From assembly GCA_011109175.1 (NCBI GenBank), contig RDEW01000005.1, positions 838,124-902,123 on the forward strand: a stretch of 64,000 bases of DNA, in the 5' to 3' direction. Each line of letters begins with the position of its first letter. Within the stretch, counting starts at the first letter, position 1. The notes under the pieces were generated by a model. That model was not told the DNA's origin, did no database searches, and saw nothing but the letters and a program-made list of their open reading frames with translations. Positions 32,530 to 44,100 of this stretch are shown here, piece after piece. Made by a program: the position numbers and the translations under genes. Source of the stretch: Dicyema japonicum (lineage: Eukaryota; Dicyemida; Rhombozoa; Dicyemidae).

Positions 32530-34964
32530 TCAAGAATTGGTCCTCGGAATGGCCCTAATGGAAATATCGCGCACAGCTCTAAATTCCCCACAATTATTCA
32601 AATGTTCATTTTCAAGTCGAAAATAATTCCAAACGAATCGTCTGCACACGGTAACAAATACTCCAACCTAAAGATCTCCACAATGACGAGAATTGTCCTC
32701 AGCGGTTCTGTCGCGTTAAAAATCCTAACTAGAACCCAAGAAAATCGAGCTATGCAATTTTCCACAACAGCAAAATAGTAAACCGCCTAAATGAACCAAA
32801 TCCATACCACGTGGGAATAAATCAGCTCATCCCTAAGGAGGAAGTACTCCTGAGGTTTCTCGAAGCTAAAAATACTCCAATCCATCCAATAATCCCAATA
32901 TAAGCAGTATAGGGTTTTGATCAAAGAAGTCACGACGACCAAGGCTACAAGGTTGATGCTTGGCGAAATGATCTTCCCGTTTTTCCAAATCCAACATAAA
33001 AATGGCAAAAATATTCAAAATTCCGCTTAAATATTTTCCCGCGTTGACTAAATGCGGAAAGAACTTTCTAGTGTCGACGTAACGTCTCACACATTGGAGA
33101 AGCCGAATACAGAAGGGAATCGTCGCGAGGAAGTACAACCCGTAAAAGTGACCCTCCACCTCATAATCTGCAAAAATTTAGTTTCCTCTACCTTCACTGC
33201 TTTCATGAACTGCCTTGGAGTATAAAATAAACAGTTCGATCTCAATCATTAATTCCGCCATGCTGGTTAGCTGATCCCCCAGCCAAAAGTCCGCAAATGT
33301 GACTTTGAACAATCCGGCGGAAAACAATCGTCCCTTAAATGAGTGAGAAGCCAACAATTTGTTTGATCAACCAAAATCGACTGGAATAAAGGACTGAGAT
33401 CGGATTCAACAAAAGTACGCAAATAACGACCCAGAATACAAGTATCGGTGTAAAATGATCTATTTCAAGAAAGTCGCTCAGTAAAAAACTCGTTATACTC
33501 AAATTCACAATAGACTAATAAATCCAGAAATCTAAATTTTTTATTTAAATAAAAATAATTAATTAAAAAATATATTAAAAATTTAAATAAATAAAAAGTT
33601 AAAAAATAAGACAGATAAAGAAAATCAATCCAACAAAAAGGGAAACAAACCAAAAAGTAATGCATGTACGATAAATGGTCACGTGGGTTAAGTTCGAATA
33701 TCAGCACATGGTTGACACCGGCTTTATTCCACCCATAAACGTTAAAGCCCAAGAGAAACATAAAAACGGAAATAAGCATAGGTCCACGGTAAACGACATT
33801 AAATCTATCCCAGTCATACTCCTGCTTAGAATAGAAAGCTTAAACGTCAGAATGCTGATAACCAATCAAAATGTTGACTACTAACATCAAAAGATTTGCA
33901 GCAAAGAAAAATCCGGCAAAAAACGTAGTAACTGGAAAGAATTTCTAAATCAATCACCATACATTTTGAAACGGAGGAACCCGCAGTTTAGTCATTGCCT
34001 TAGATCGGTTTCCTCCTTCCAGGTGATTTATAAATAATTTCTGGGAGTAAAAGTCATTGGAAACCTCAATTTCGTCAATAACGACATCAACGCTGTTATC
34101 TCTGCTAAAATAAGCACTGTCGATATACTCACGTTTAAAGTTCATTCCCCAAGAAGAATTTATTAACTGTCAAGGTAACCGTTTAAATTTTATTTACAAA
34201 AAAATAAATAATAATAAAAAAGGTTAACAAAGAGAATTTGAAAATTTTAATAAAAAATTAATAAAATTTAAATTAATTATTATATTAAAAAATTTAAATT
34301 TTTAATAAAATATTATGGAAATTTTACTTTGTCGTGCTTTTTAAGGATTTTTCGAAATCCTGTTGAATTCAAGGATTGGTAGTTTTGAATGAGAACGGCA
34401 GACAGGTAAAGTTCTTGAAAGGCAAATTTAAACTTTCTGTTAGTTTTTACGTAAATTTTTGAATTTTTATTTTCCATATTCTGTGCTTCGTTGAATGAGG
34501 ATCGCAATTCGTTAAATTTTCTCTCAATTGATGCTTTGTTTTCTACGAAAATAGAGTTTTACAAAACCTTTATAAAAATCGTCAATTTTTCTCAATTCAT
34601 TCCTTAAAAGGTCGCAGAAAAATTCTCGAAATCCTCTTTCATCGGATTCGCCCTTTTGTCTCTTGAAAGATAAATTTAAAATTTGATGGAATGCCCACAA
34701 CATCGCATTTCGATAAATATAATTTATTTAAAATTTAAATTTATTTTAAAATATAATTTATATTAAATAAATTTAAATAGGATAATTAACATTGATTATT
34801 ATTTATGACGCTTATCGACAGCCTAATAAACACTTACTTTTTTCTTTTTCTTTGTAAAGCAACTCCTTAAGTTTCTAGATATTAAGCCATAAGTACTCCA
34901 TAGAAATGTACTGAATTCTCCATTCTGGAGTTATATGGGCGTCTAAATGCTTTCGAAACTTCAT
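32530..34964 (-). CDS. XPR1: XPR1, SPX-EXS phosphate exporter
   Basis: XPR1 exports inorganic phosphate at the plasma membrane; its SPX domain senses inositol pyrophosphates. The SPX part reads [73 protein letters not shown] and [13 protein letters not shown]. The membrane/EXS part reads [93 protein letters not shown] and [20 protein letters not shown], then EFRAVRDIS and TGA at 32530-32532. Introns include an 18-nt one at 33945-33962 and others of 22, 25, 24, 32, 22, 24, 21 and 26 nt; three (about 100-200 nt) are longer and AT-rich. One-base mismatches near 34899 (before KLKELLY) and 33010 remain. The C-tail ends soon after EXS, shorter than vertebrate XPR1. Confidence 0.92.
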
Positions 34965-36520
34965 GAATATTGAAATTATCGCATGCATAAATTATATACG
35001 GCAACTGCGCTCCGGCATGAATATTTGTACAGTTTTTATGCCAGAAACGATTGTTAATGTCGTTCTCTCAAATGTTGGGAGTCAATCTAAGATTTCCCAT
35101 TGTCCGGTCAATCGGAACGTAAGTAGGTTGACTGAAGGAATAGAAAATGATTAATTGTTTTGTCTCACAGCTGGTGAGAATAATAGTGCTGATGATCATG
35201 TTCTCTTTAAGTTTTAAAAGTACAGCTTTTATTCGGATATATCCAGTTCGTTTGGACTCTTGTGTTGTTGTTGGTCGGATGAACTAGAAACCGATTATCA
35301 CCTGGCTTATCTCGCAGCTGGTGACAATAATACCGCTAATGACCTCTCTTTAGAAGCTTTAAACCTATAGCTTCTGTTTCGATATATATCCGTTCATTTG
35401 GTCCCTCGTTACTTATGTAGGTTAAGTGAAGACTTTCATGTATTGGGTAACATTCAGGTTCTCGTCCATGCTTATTGCAGGAACTTGGATAGTGATGTAT
35501 TATGTACGCTTTTCACTTTGAAGTTCTTATAATAGTAACTGCTAATGAGTGTAGAAAATTTGAAATTTCTATCGAATGTCAATTAAATGATATTCACAGG
35601 ATAAAATGATCTTATATTGTTTCCACGTGGTAAAATTCTGATTTGGAGTAAATGTCGCTTTCAAATGTTCGGTTATCTCACTTTACGGTTACTTTGGTCA
35701 AAGTTATGTATTTTCCTACGGAGAGTTTACAGATCTTCCGGGATTAGCAATTTCATTTTTACCTACAATAAATCATAGTTGAGGAAAGTCAGTAGTCATT
35801 CATGTTCAAGAAAACTATTAATTCTCATTTTGATTGTAGTAAGATCTACCATTCCGCAGAACAGTGGTAATGTTCTATTTCTTAATCCTCCAGGAAAATG
35901 CTCACTTTAATTTGAGAGGTAAACGTGATGCTCACGAGGGGGTCGTACTGACACTCAATAACTTGACGGAGTATGTTGAAAAGATAAAATCCGTCACAGT
36001 TACCAGACAAGCGGTCACGCCGGATAATTTTATAATCAAAAAAGGTAGGGGGAGTTTTGTTTCTAAGTAGACATATGTCCGTATAATGTTTTTTTTTCAA
36101 AAAGTTCTTAAGTAAAAACATCTTACACATCAGTTAACATAATTTATGAAGTCAGGTGAAAAAAAACCAGTAAGGGGAACAAGCTTTTGGATTGGTGACC
36201 GCAAATTGTTCTTTTACTGTGAAATTGAGTTCACAATTGACGTCACAGTGTAAGAAAAAGGTATGTCCTTTTAAGATCCCGGCCAGGAATTGAACGTCCC
36301 CATAGACAAATGGACGAAGAAAGTCGTTTAGGAGTTGATGAAGGAACAGATCAGAACGAAATATTTCGCCACGTGGGCAGTTCGTACCAACCACTGTGCT
36401 ACCTGTTTTAAGTATCGATAAACAAATATTGCTGAGTCATTAACCACACCTCAAATATAATTTAAATTTAAATTAATTACCGAATTTAAATTAAATTTGA
36501 AAAAACGATTTAATCCTGTT
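34965..36520. other. XPR1/ISOC intergenic with weak candidates
   Basis: The plus frame 35864-36070 contains AHFNLRGKRDAHEGVVLTLN and EYVEKIKSVTVTRQAVTPDN, preceded by an acceptor-like CTTAATCCTCCAG at about 35893 and followed by a donor-like GTAGGG at about 36042, so it may be an exon. The minus frame 36152-36394 (MVGTNCPRGEIFRSDLF...) overlaps the other side. I cannot recognise either. 34700-34800 and 36440-36500 are AT-rich. Confidence 0.3.
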
Positions 36521-37191
36521 ATGCCGAAGCTCGTTCGTCTTACTTTGAATACTTCAGCACTTTTTATCTGCGATATACAAACGAAATTTGCACCGACAAT
36601 CAAATACTTCAAGGAAATAGCAGCCAATGCTAACCGCCTAACGAGCTGCTGTAAAAATATAAATGTGCCAATATTGGCTACGGAACAGTACCCTAAAGGT
36701 AAATTATAACCTAAATCAAGGCTTGGGTCACATCACGCCTGAGATAAACATCGAAGGAGTCACGGTATTTCCCAAGACTAAATTTTCAATGTGCATCCCA
36801 GAAGTAACAGATTGGCTTAAAAATAAATGTTTATTATTTAAACTATTTTTATTTTAAATTTTAAATTATTGATAGCAAATATCGAAAATGTCGTCTTGTG
36901 TGGAATTGAGGCTCACGTATGTGTTCAGCAAACTGCCTTTGATCTGATTGATTCAGGTTACAATGTCTACATTCCAGTGGATGCTGTTTCTGCGCGTACA
37001 ATGACTGACAGGTTCTTACATTTGTTTTATCCTGCAGGAAATATGCGTTTGAAAGAATTTCAAGGGCTGGGGCTTACCTCACCACTGCAGACAGTGTTAT
37101 ATTTGAGCTTTGTGGGGATGCGAAGGACCCCAGTTTTAAGAGCATTCAGAAAATAGTTTTTGATCCTCCGAGCGACAGTGGACTTTATTAG
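36521..37191 (+). CDS. Isochorismatase domain protein (ISOC1/ISOC2-like)
   Basis: A complete gene of four exons with introns 36699-36720 (22 nt), 36829-36875 (47) and 37012-37037 (26), all GT-AG and in phase. The 191-residue product starts MPKLVRLTLNTSALFICDIQ. It has Asp18 (FICDIQ), ATEQYPKGLGHITPEI, the FPKTKFSM Lys at 78/80 and Cys111 in GIEAHVCVQQTAFDL, which together make the Asp-Lys-Cys triad of the cysteine-hydrolase fold. VDAVSAR and SRAGAYLTTADSVIFEL close the core. The substrate of animal ISOC proteins is not settled. Length is close to human ISOC2 (about 205). No frame break is needed, which makes this the clean reference for the intron style of this genome. Confidence 0.94.
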
Positions 37192-37560
37192 TTTCTCTGT
37201 TATCTCGTCAATAATAATTTAATTTTTTTGGTTTAATATGTGGTTGGATGAGATTTTATATGCTCTCCCTTTTTAGCACGTTTTTTTGTGAAGGTAATAT
37301 ATTAAAAAAAGCAATTTCAAGAGTTTGTTGACCTGTTAGCGTTCCATGGACTAGCTGTCGGGACAAGTGGAACGTCGAGTAGGAACTCTCTGTCTTTCCA
37401 TAACATCCTGGACATATTTAAAGCCGTGACATGCGCAAAATTCAGGGGTCCTCCAATTGATCTCATAGCTATCGTATTAGACAACGCCGCGACGATTTAG
37501 TTCGCAGGAATTAACAATTATCATTATTATTAAAAACCAAAGATCACCGACAAATTAAAT
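37192..37560. other. Intergenic, weak minus-strand signal
   Basis: Minus-strand reading of 37320-37500 gives AMRSIGGPLNFAHVTALNMS and MLWKDREFLLDVPLV, possibly a 3' exon of the candidate below. Not resolved. Confidence 0.25.
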
Positions 37561-38175
37561 AACTACATAGACGTCACGTGATTCCGGCCGCCTCGAGTAG
37601 CCATCTCATTTTTGCTCGGTGTTCTTTTTCCGGATTGGGCGGGGGTTTCTAACTTTTTTGGAGGGTAGTAAGGCTCCGGTTTTCTTCACTAATGTTCACT
37701 GGAGGTCCCAGCTTTTTGTAGCATCAATGATAATTGGTCTGGTGATGGAAGTAAGAGCCCGATTCGTCTCTTAGGAGAAGTGCTCAGAAAGTATTTGTGC
37801 TAGGGTCCTTCTTGTTTCTCTGTCGAGGGTAGATTCTGAGTCATCCACCAGTTGGGAAGGAGTATCAATTAATTGTTGCAAACAGGTCTTCGAATTGCTT
37901 TAGTAGAGAGTGGTCATGTATTTATTTTGACTTATATTTATCAGGAGGTGGCTGAAGAATCTTTACCAGTTCGCGAAGCATGTCCGCTATTTTAGAGATA
38001 ATAATACAGCAGTTCTTGTGTGGTTCAAGAAGTGGCAAAGGTGATCTGGTTCCGTGGTTTCGCTTAAAAATTCGAAATTACTCATGCAGAGGTGATCTTC
38101 AACTGGCAGAATGAGTGTTTCCAGTGGTGGGACGGTGTGAATTTGCTGCGTAGAATCATTTTCGGCACCACACGG
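37560..38175 (-). CDS. Unrecognised multi-exon candidate
   Basis: Minus-strand exons that look coding: VPPLETLILPVEDHLCMSNF and EFLSETTEPDHLCHFLNH; then ISKIADMLRELVKILQPPPD; then, after a 34-nt GTCAA...TAAAG gap, CLQQLIDTPSQLVDDSESTL and DRETRRTLAQILSEHFS. Phases fit for the second join but not the first. Residue content (acidic, helical) argues for a real protein rather than transposon debris. Neither the start nor the end is fixed, and I do not recognise the family. Confidence 0.35.
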
Positions 38176-38288
38176 CTTGAAATAAAAATGAAACTCGTCG
38201 CAAAGTTGTGTAAATAAAATAATATTTAAAATACGATATAAATTGAAAATATTTTAATAATAAATAAAATTTTGAAATTATAACTCTC

Positions 38289-40560
38289 GGGGGAGGATTA
38301 TTGACTATCGTTAAGGATGGACTTAAATTCACAGATGTCACCCCTTCTGTATCTTCTTTCTGCGAAGGGGATCTTATTCTGGAACAGATTTCCATTGAAG
38401 TTCCCTTTTATTTTTATGTTTTACACTACGTAATGTCTATATCTATATCCCGCCTCAGGGGTCATGTACTACTTCCTACATCCCCAACTTATTGAGCCTG
38501 TGTGGACTAAAGGATCTGCTACTATGCGGAGACCTAAACGCGAAACATCCACTCTGCCTCCGGACTCAATCAGCCGACCAGTCGCCGGCGAAACATCCTT
38601 TCCTGCTCAATGATCTGACTATCCTTAATAATCCGGACACCCACGCAAGGATCCCGTCTCGCAGAAGGGAAAGTCCAACATCCAGGACCTGTCCTCTGTT
38701 TTCCCTCTATGTGTGGATGTATATCATGGAATGTTCGTAATGGTTTCTCAAGCGACCATAACCCCATTGAGTTGAGACCTAGAAGGCCTATTTGTTCACT
38801 GTGTTGTTCTACAAAGTTCAAAAATTAATTTAAAGTCGACTGGCAAGGTTTCAAAACGTATGTGGACAATAGTCTTCTTGACCTTACTATGATTTATTGC
38901 ACAGTAGAGGAGACGGCCAAGATTCTGTCTGCTATTATTCTGAAAGCTGATAAACTATTTATACCTGTCGCCTCTTACAAGAAGTTCAATCTAAGATTAT
39001 CATCACAAATTGTGTCACTCATCAAGAAACGAAACGTGATGCGCTGAAGAGGAATAAAACACAGACTAATAACTCCTACTCCATACGTTCACTGAATACC
39101 AAATTATCTGAGCATATCCGAACTAACAACAGACTCAAATGGAGCCGCCTAGTTGGACGACTATGTCACAAAAACTCTTGTGCCACATTTTCGAAAACAC
39201 TAAGAAGGATCAATAGCCTTATCAATGAGGAGGACCGCGGAGTTGAGGCCGTTACCCGTAACGCTTCGGAACCCGCACGCAAACTCGCAAACAAGATTAT
39301 GAGTACTACGTATCGATCAGCCATAAAAATATTTCCACAACAAGAACCACATTCCATTTTCTTCACCTCCGATGATCTTGAAAAGGCTATTAAATTGCTA
39401 CGTCCCACTCGTGCTTGTGGTCCCAACGGTATTTGCACTATTCACCGCAAACATCTTGGACCTCAGGCACGGGCCATACTATCAAGACTGTGCAACGACT
39501 CCATCAACTACCATACGCTACCTAATATATGGAAAAACTACCTGATTACGCCAATCCTAAAAACCCAAAAAACCAAAAGACGTTCCCTCTTCTTACCGGC
39601 CCATCTCAATAACTTGTGTTTTATTAAAAGTACTGGAAATGCTTGTGTTAATCCGCATCTCTCATGTTCTACATCTACCAGAGATTCAACATGGTTTCAG
39701 GGCAGACCGTTTTACAAAGACTCACTTGGGTTCTATCTCCCAGTTTATTACTGACGGCTTCAACATGAAAACACACTTACGGACGGCCTTAGAATCCATC
39801 GACATACAGAAGCTCTATGATTGTTCCGAGGAAACTCCAAACGCAAAAGATTTTTAACTCGAACTTATACCCAAACATCAAGCTATGGCTGAAAACTTCT
39901 TAACTGGACGAGGAAGGGTCCGTATTGACAAAACCACTTCAAAATCAAGACTACTCCCCAATGGAGTCCGCAAGGCTCCCCTTTCTCTCCTTTCCTTTTC
40001 AATTTATTTCTACATGACCTACCTACTACCAATTACCAGGACACTATGTTATTATCCTATGCGGACGACTTAATTATCGCTGCAAGAAATAAATCTCCTT
40101 CCATGGATGTAGCAACTGTTCAGACACACCTAAACCGAATTTGTGACTGGCTATCTGCAAATACGTTATGTGTATCAGCATCCAAGTCTCAGTTCACATT
40201 ATTCACTACGGACAGATGGTTTAATGGTGGGCTTGAGATATCCATCGGAAACACTCCCATTCCTTGTACGCGGACCCAGTAGATCCTTGATGTAGTTTTC
40301 GACTCTCTGTTGACGTTTTCGAGTCACGTGGAGGAGGTGCTTGCCAAGGGTCTTCGGAAATGGAACATTCTGAATGCGATGATAGAGAAGAGCCCGATCG
40401 AATTCAATCGAATTCCTTTGCAGAAGCAAGAGAATACGCTTCCGGTGTGCGGTTAGATCATCAGAAGATCATTTGAAGAGAGTCCGGATGTTGCTGGAAG
40501 CTGGGATCACCTAATTAGTTAATTTTGACACATCTTCCTGGTGGTCTTGGGTTAAATAAA
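38289..40560 (+). mobile_element. Jockey-like LINE, nearly full-length coding region, broken
   Basis: Order: APE endonuclease (GGGLLTIVKDGLKF, LLLCGDLNAKHPL, SSDHNPIELR), then reverse transcriptase (DDLEKAIKLLRPTRACGPNG, SYRPISITCVLLKVLEMLVL, QHGFRADRFT, RLLPNGV, LLSYADDLIIAARN, ASKSQFTLFTTDR), then a thumb (FSSHVEEVLAKGLRKWNILN). YADD is the RT catalytic motif. At least five frame changes and several stops (for example TAG at about 40280) inactivate it. The 3' end passes into a TTAAATAAATAAA tail near 40552-40562. By motif order it belongs to the jockey/CR1-like group; the same family is present at 60283-61525. Confidence 0.85.
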
Positions 40561-41299
40561 TAAAAGTTTTGTGTTACTTTTGATACGTTCACCTTTGTCA
40601 CGAGGGAAGAACAATGATTAGGTCGCTTTTAAAATGCATCGGCATCACGTGATAATTAGTTTGGTTTTACCGTTGTCTTGGCTTGTTAAATAAATAAATG
40701 GCTGAGCATTATCCAGATCATAAATTCTTTAGAAAACTCCCTGGATGTGTAATACTTTAACCTTTTAGTTATTGGATAACTTTGCGTTAAATCCGACGGT
40801 TGCGAACCTTCTACTCTGTGATGAATGCACTACGGGAACTACCAAAAAGGTTGTGTAGCTGGTGGAGGACCTAGAATATCTGACGCTTATTACTGAAGGA
40901 ATGTACTAATTGGAGAAAGATATTAGTATATAATAAATTTTAGAGAGATAAATGTCACAACACGAAATGATGCAATGTGAGCCTTCAGAAATTCTAAAAT
41001 AAAATATCCATAGACATATTTATTCAAATTGCATCTAGTTGGACTAATTTTTACCAAATCACGTTTCTCTCGTAATGTTGGATAACCTGGTGAATAACTC
41101 TTTCAGGTAAAACCAGGGTTATTAAAAAATTTCCTCGATTTCCGAAAAAAGATTGTTTGAACACATACCTACAGGAAAACGGTCCCAATGCTCTTTACCC
41201 AAATAACAATTGACTAATTCTGGTTAAGAACTCAGTGAATTATTATTATAGGCACGTACGCGATGCCAAGATCATGACAAAGCATGTGCAACACGAAAA
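40561..41299. other. No recognised gene
   Basis: Short AAATAAATAAA tracts at 40555 and 40690 suggest two retroelement tails about 135 bp apart. No frame over 60 codons. Confidence 0.4.
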
Positions 41300-41670
41300 G
41301 TTAACAATCTAATTAACGTCCCCCATCTTTTTCGATGTTCCGTAGCGTATCCTGAGATCTTCATCTAGAATAACCGGCAGTGTTGTCCTCGGCCGGCGCG
41401 GAAACGAGAAGCTTCTAAGACAAAATACTCCTCCATTGCTATGTTGGCAGTGGTCCCCATATCGTGGCGGAGTATGTGTCCAAAGAGCCTCCATCTTGAA
41501 TCAGTATCTCACATGATATTGGCTCAGTTCCTGTTCTCTTTGTATAAGATTTCAAACTCCTTCGATATTTTTGTCTCTTGGAGACATCCGATTGACATCT
41601 TGTATTTTGAAAGGTCTTCACAAAGTTCTTTTCTTTTCCATGCACTAGAGAGTCCTTTGACATTGAACGT
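41300..41670 (-). mobile_element. LINE 3' coding fragment
   Basis: The minus strand reads across frames as an FKMEALWTHT-type block equivalent to RWRLFGHILR, then HCQHSNGGVFC and RPRTTLPVILDEDLRI. The GRPRTTLPVxLDxDL motif marks the end of ORF2 in RTE/CR1-type elements. Two frame changes. The plus-strand 94-codon ORF here is a shadow. Confidence 0.6.
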
Positions 41671-44100
41671 TAAAGAGAGAAGTCATTTAGGTCGCAATTT
41701 TCGTGTATTTCAGACATACTTTTGAAGAGGGACGTCTCCAACTTAACCAAAAGAATACACAAAGAAAATCATGGTCATCCAGTCATTGTTAAGAACCCTA
41801 GGAAGTTCTCGTCCACTATGGCAGACCCTACTTCTTTGAGAACTTAGTGGAGAGAACGGGTGCGCAGGTCATCTTACATAAACCTACAGAAAGTGCCTAG
41901 GATCATGTGACGTACATATGGATGGTACCTAATGTTATAGATGTTGCTAATGGTTTCTTTAAAAATAATCAAGGAAACTATGTACCTCAGTTACACACTC
42001 TTCCTTGAAATCGTACTCATTTATACCTCCTTCGGCTAGCAACAGTCCATAAATCTTAAATCTTTTTTCTTAGAGGACAATCACTAAATTCTTTTTTCAT
42101 CAAATTAATTTTCGCAAGCTAATTTTCTAAATGTTAGAGACCATTCAACAATTGTTTGAAAATTATTTTATAAAATTAGGTAAAAAACATTTTAGGGGGG
42201 AAATCTAGGTAAATAGCAGTCAACAAGTAAAGGTGAAAGAATCAGTCTTCCTATTGTTATTTCATTAACTTATTTTTTTAATCTAGTAGATGATAGAACT
42301 AAAAATGTGATTTCTTAGATGATGTTAGCACTGTATTGCGAATCTCTTTTCTAAAATGAGTGGACTAAATAATTCTTTTGTTTCTCACAAAACAGACTCC
42401 ATCAAGGAACTCCAAATTTAGTACTAGATGAGATTCCAAACCAGGATATTGAGTTTCATTTGACCAACTGTCAATAAAATAAAGTCTTGGACATCTTTTC
42501 AAAATAATTATTTGACTATAGTCTTAATTTTTTATTTTCTTTATTTTTGTTGACTACACATATTATTAGCAACATAAGAACTATCACACGTGCATCCTCC
42601 TCTCAGTTTTTCAATTTTTGGGTAAGGATCTCTTTAATTTTATACCAATTTCAAATCCGAACCTAGTGTATTTTACTTTTCGTAATTCCATCTCCACAAA
42701 TCCTATTCACAGGATAGAAATAAAAAAGAGTGGTATGTCTATCAAACATTAAAAAACTTACTTGAATGATTTTTAAAAATTGTCGTTGATTCGAGATTTT
42801 TCTTAGAGAATTTCACATTTTCAGAATTTGATGGCGAATTCGATATGTTTACTGTAAGGCTTGACGCTAATGGTCGTGAAAGTGAAGCCAATGGCCTGGA
42901 AACCCTATGTTTTATGATTTATTTAGAATTTTTAATAGTTTACAATTTCAACATTATTTTTCATAAGATAAATAGAAATGACGATTAGTCTGAATACGGA
43001 AAAAACCGAAAAGGTAAGTTAGATTGTGGGTATATATTCTTACAGGAGAAACTATTCTGACTAACCTAGGATTAGTTATTTAACAGTCTCCTATTTCTCT
43101 TAAACAACTGAAGCGGCTGAAGTATCGGTAAAACTGACTTGTCGAAATTGAAAATGCCCACGTGGTGTTGTATGAAAAATCTCTGGAGCAGCGATAATTT
43201 CATTGAAGGGTCATCGTCTTTGGTGAAAATTTCCAACTACCTCTTGCCTGGTGGTATATATAAAATATGACTTGTTTCCTTAATAACTAAGATTTATAGA
43301 AAAGGTATATTCGATCACAGCATGCTACTACTGAGGAGACCTCTATACGTTCACCACTGATTTAGTTAATGGACGCAGATTAATACAACTCTCCTTTTGC
43401 TACACAGAAAAAATTAAATATAATTAACATCTATCCAGTTTCTACGATCGGAGCGAGACAAATTCATTTCAAGCATGATGACTATCCATATGCGGAGTAG
43501 AATAGAGAGTGCCTGTCAAGCACTGAGCGTTTCCTGAGAAGTGGATCACATTTAATCTTATTATTAAGCACTTTCACGAGAGCCATAATTACTTCTGCTG
43601 ATGTGACTTTTTTTTTTGTTCTACGAGTCGTTAGCAGTACTACCGGGAAAGTTATCTTATTCCTTCCACGAAAACAGCTCTATGACAGACATAGTACTTT
43701 CCGTTGCTCTGTTTGGCGGGGATGTCAACTCTATTCTCAGGATATGCAGTTGTGTTGAAAACGTTACAAACCAGTTTTCAAACTTCTTTGAAAGAGATAT
43801 GGTCATTTATTGCATTTGGTATGGATTTATTAGTGACTGAAGAATTCATTTTAAGTTCGCGAAAACAGGTTGCTACACAGAGTTATCATACAGTACTTTT
43901 GATATGATTAACATCATGCAGATCTTATATTTTTACCAAAACTCCTTTGGAGTTTTGAAAAATACTTTATTTGATAATCTTTTTTGCTATTGAAAGATTT
44001 TTTGTGATGAAGGCGACGGTAAGTGCGTAATATACGATATATAGTTCAACCTTCTAATCTGTCATGACTGCTACTACGGGAACTTCCAAGGACTTCTTAA
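41671..44100. other. AT-rich, no supported gene
   Basis: Frames at 43616-43840 and 43704-43907 overlap each other and show no domain. No repeat shared with the rest of the window was found except general AT-rich simple sequence. Confidence 0.4.

Noticed and set aside
33945-33962. Apparent phase error in XPR1 after LRVPPFQN
   Set aside because: Resolved by a shorter 18-nt intron ending at the first AG, giving [11 protein letters not shown] in frame.
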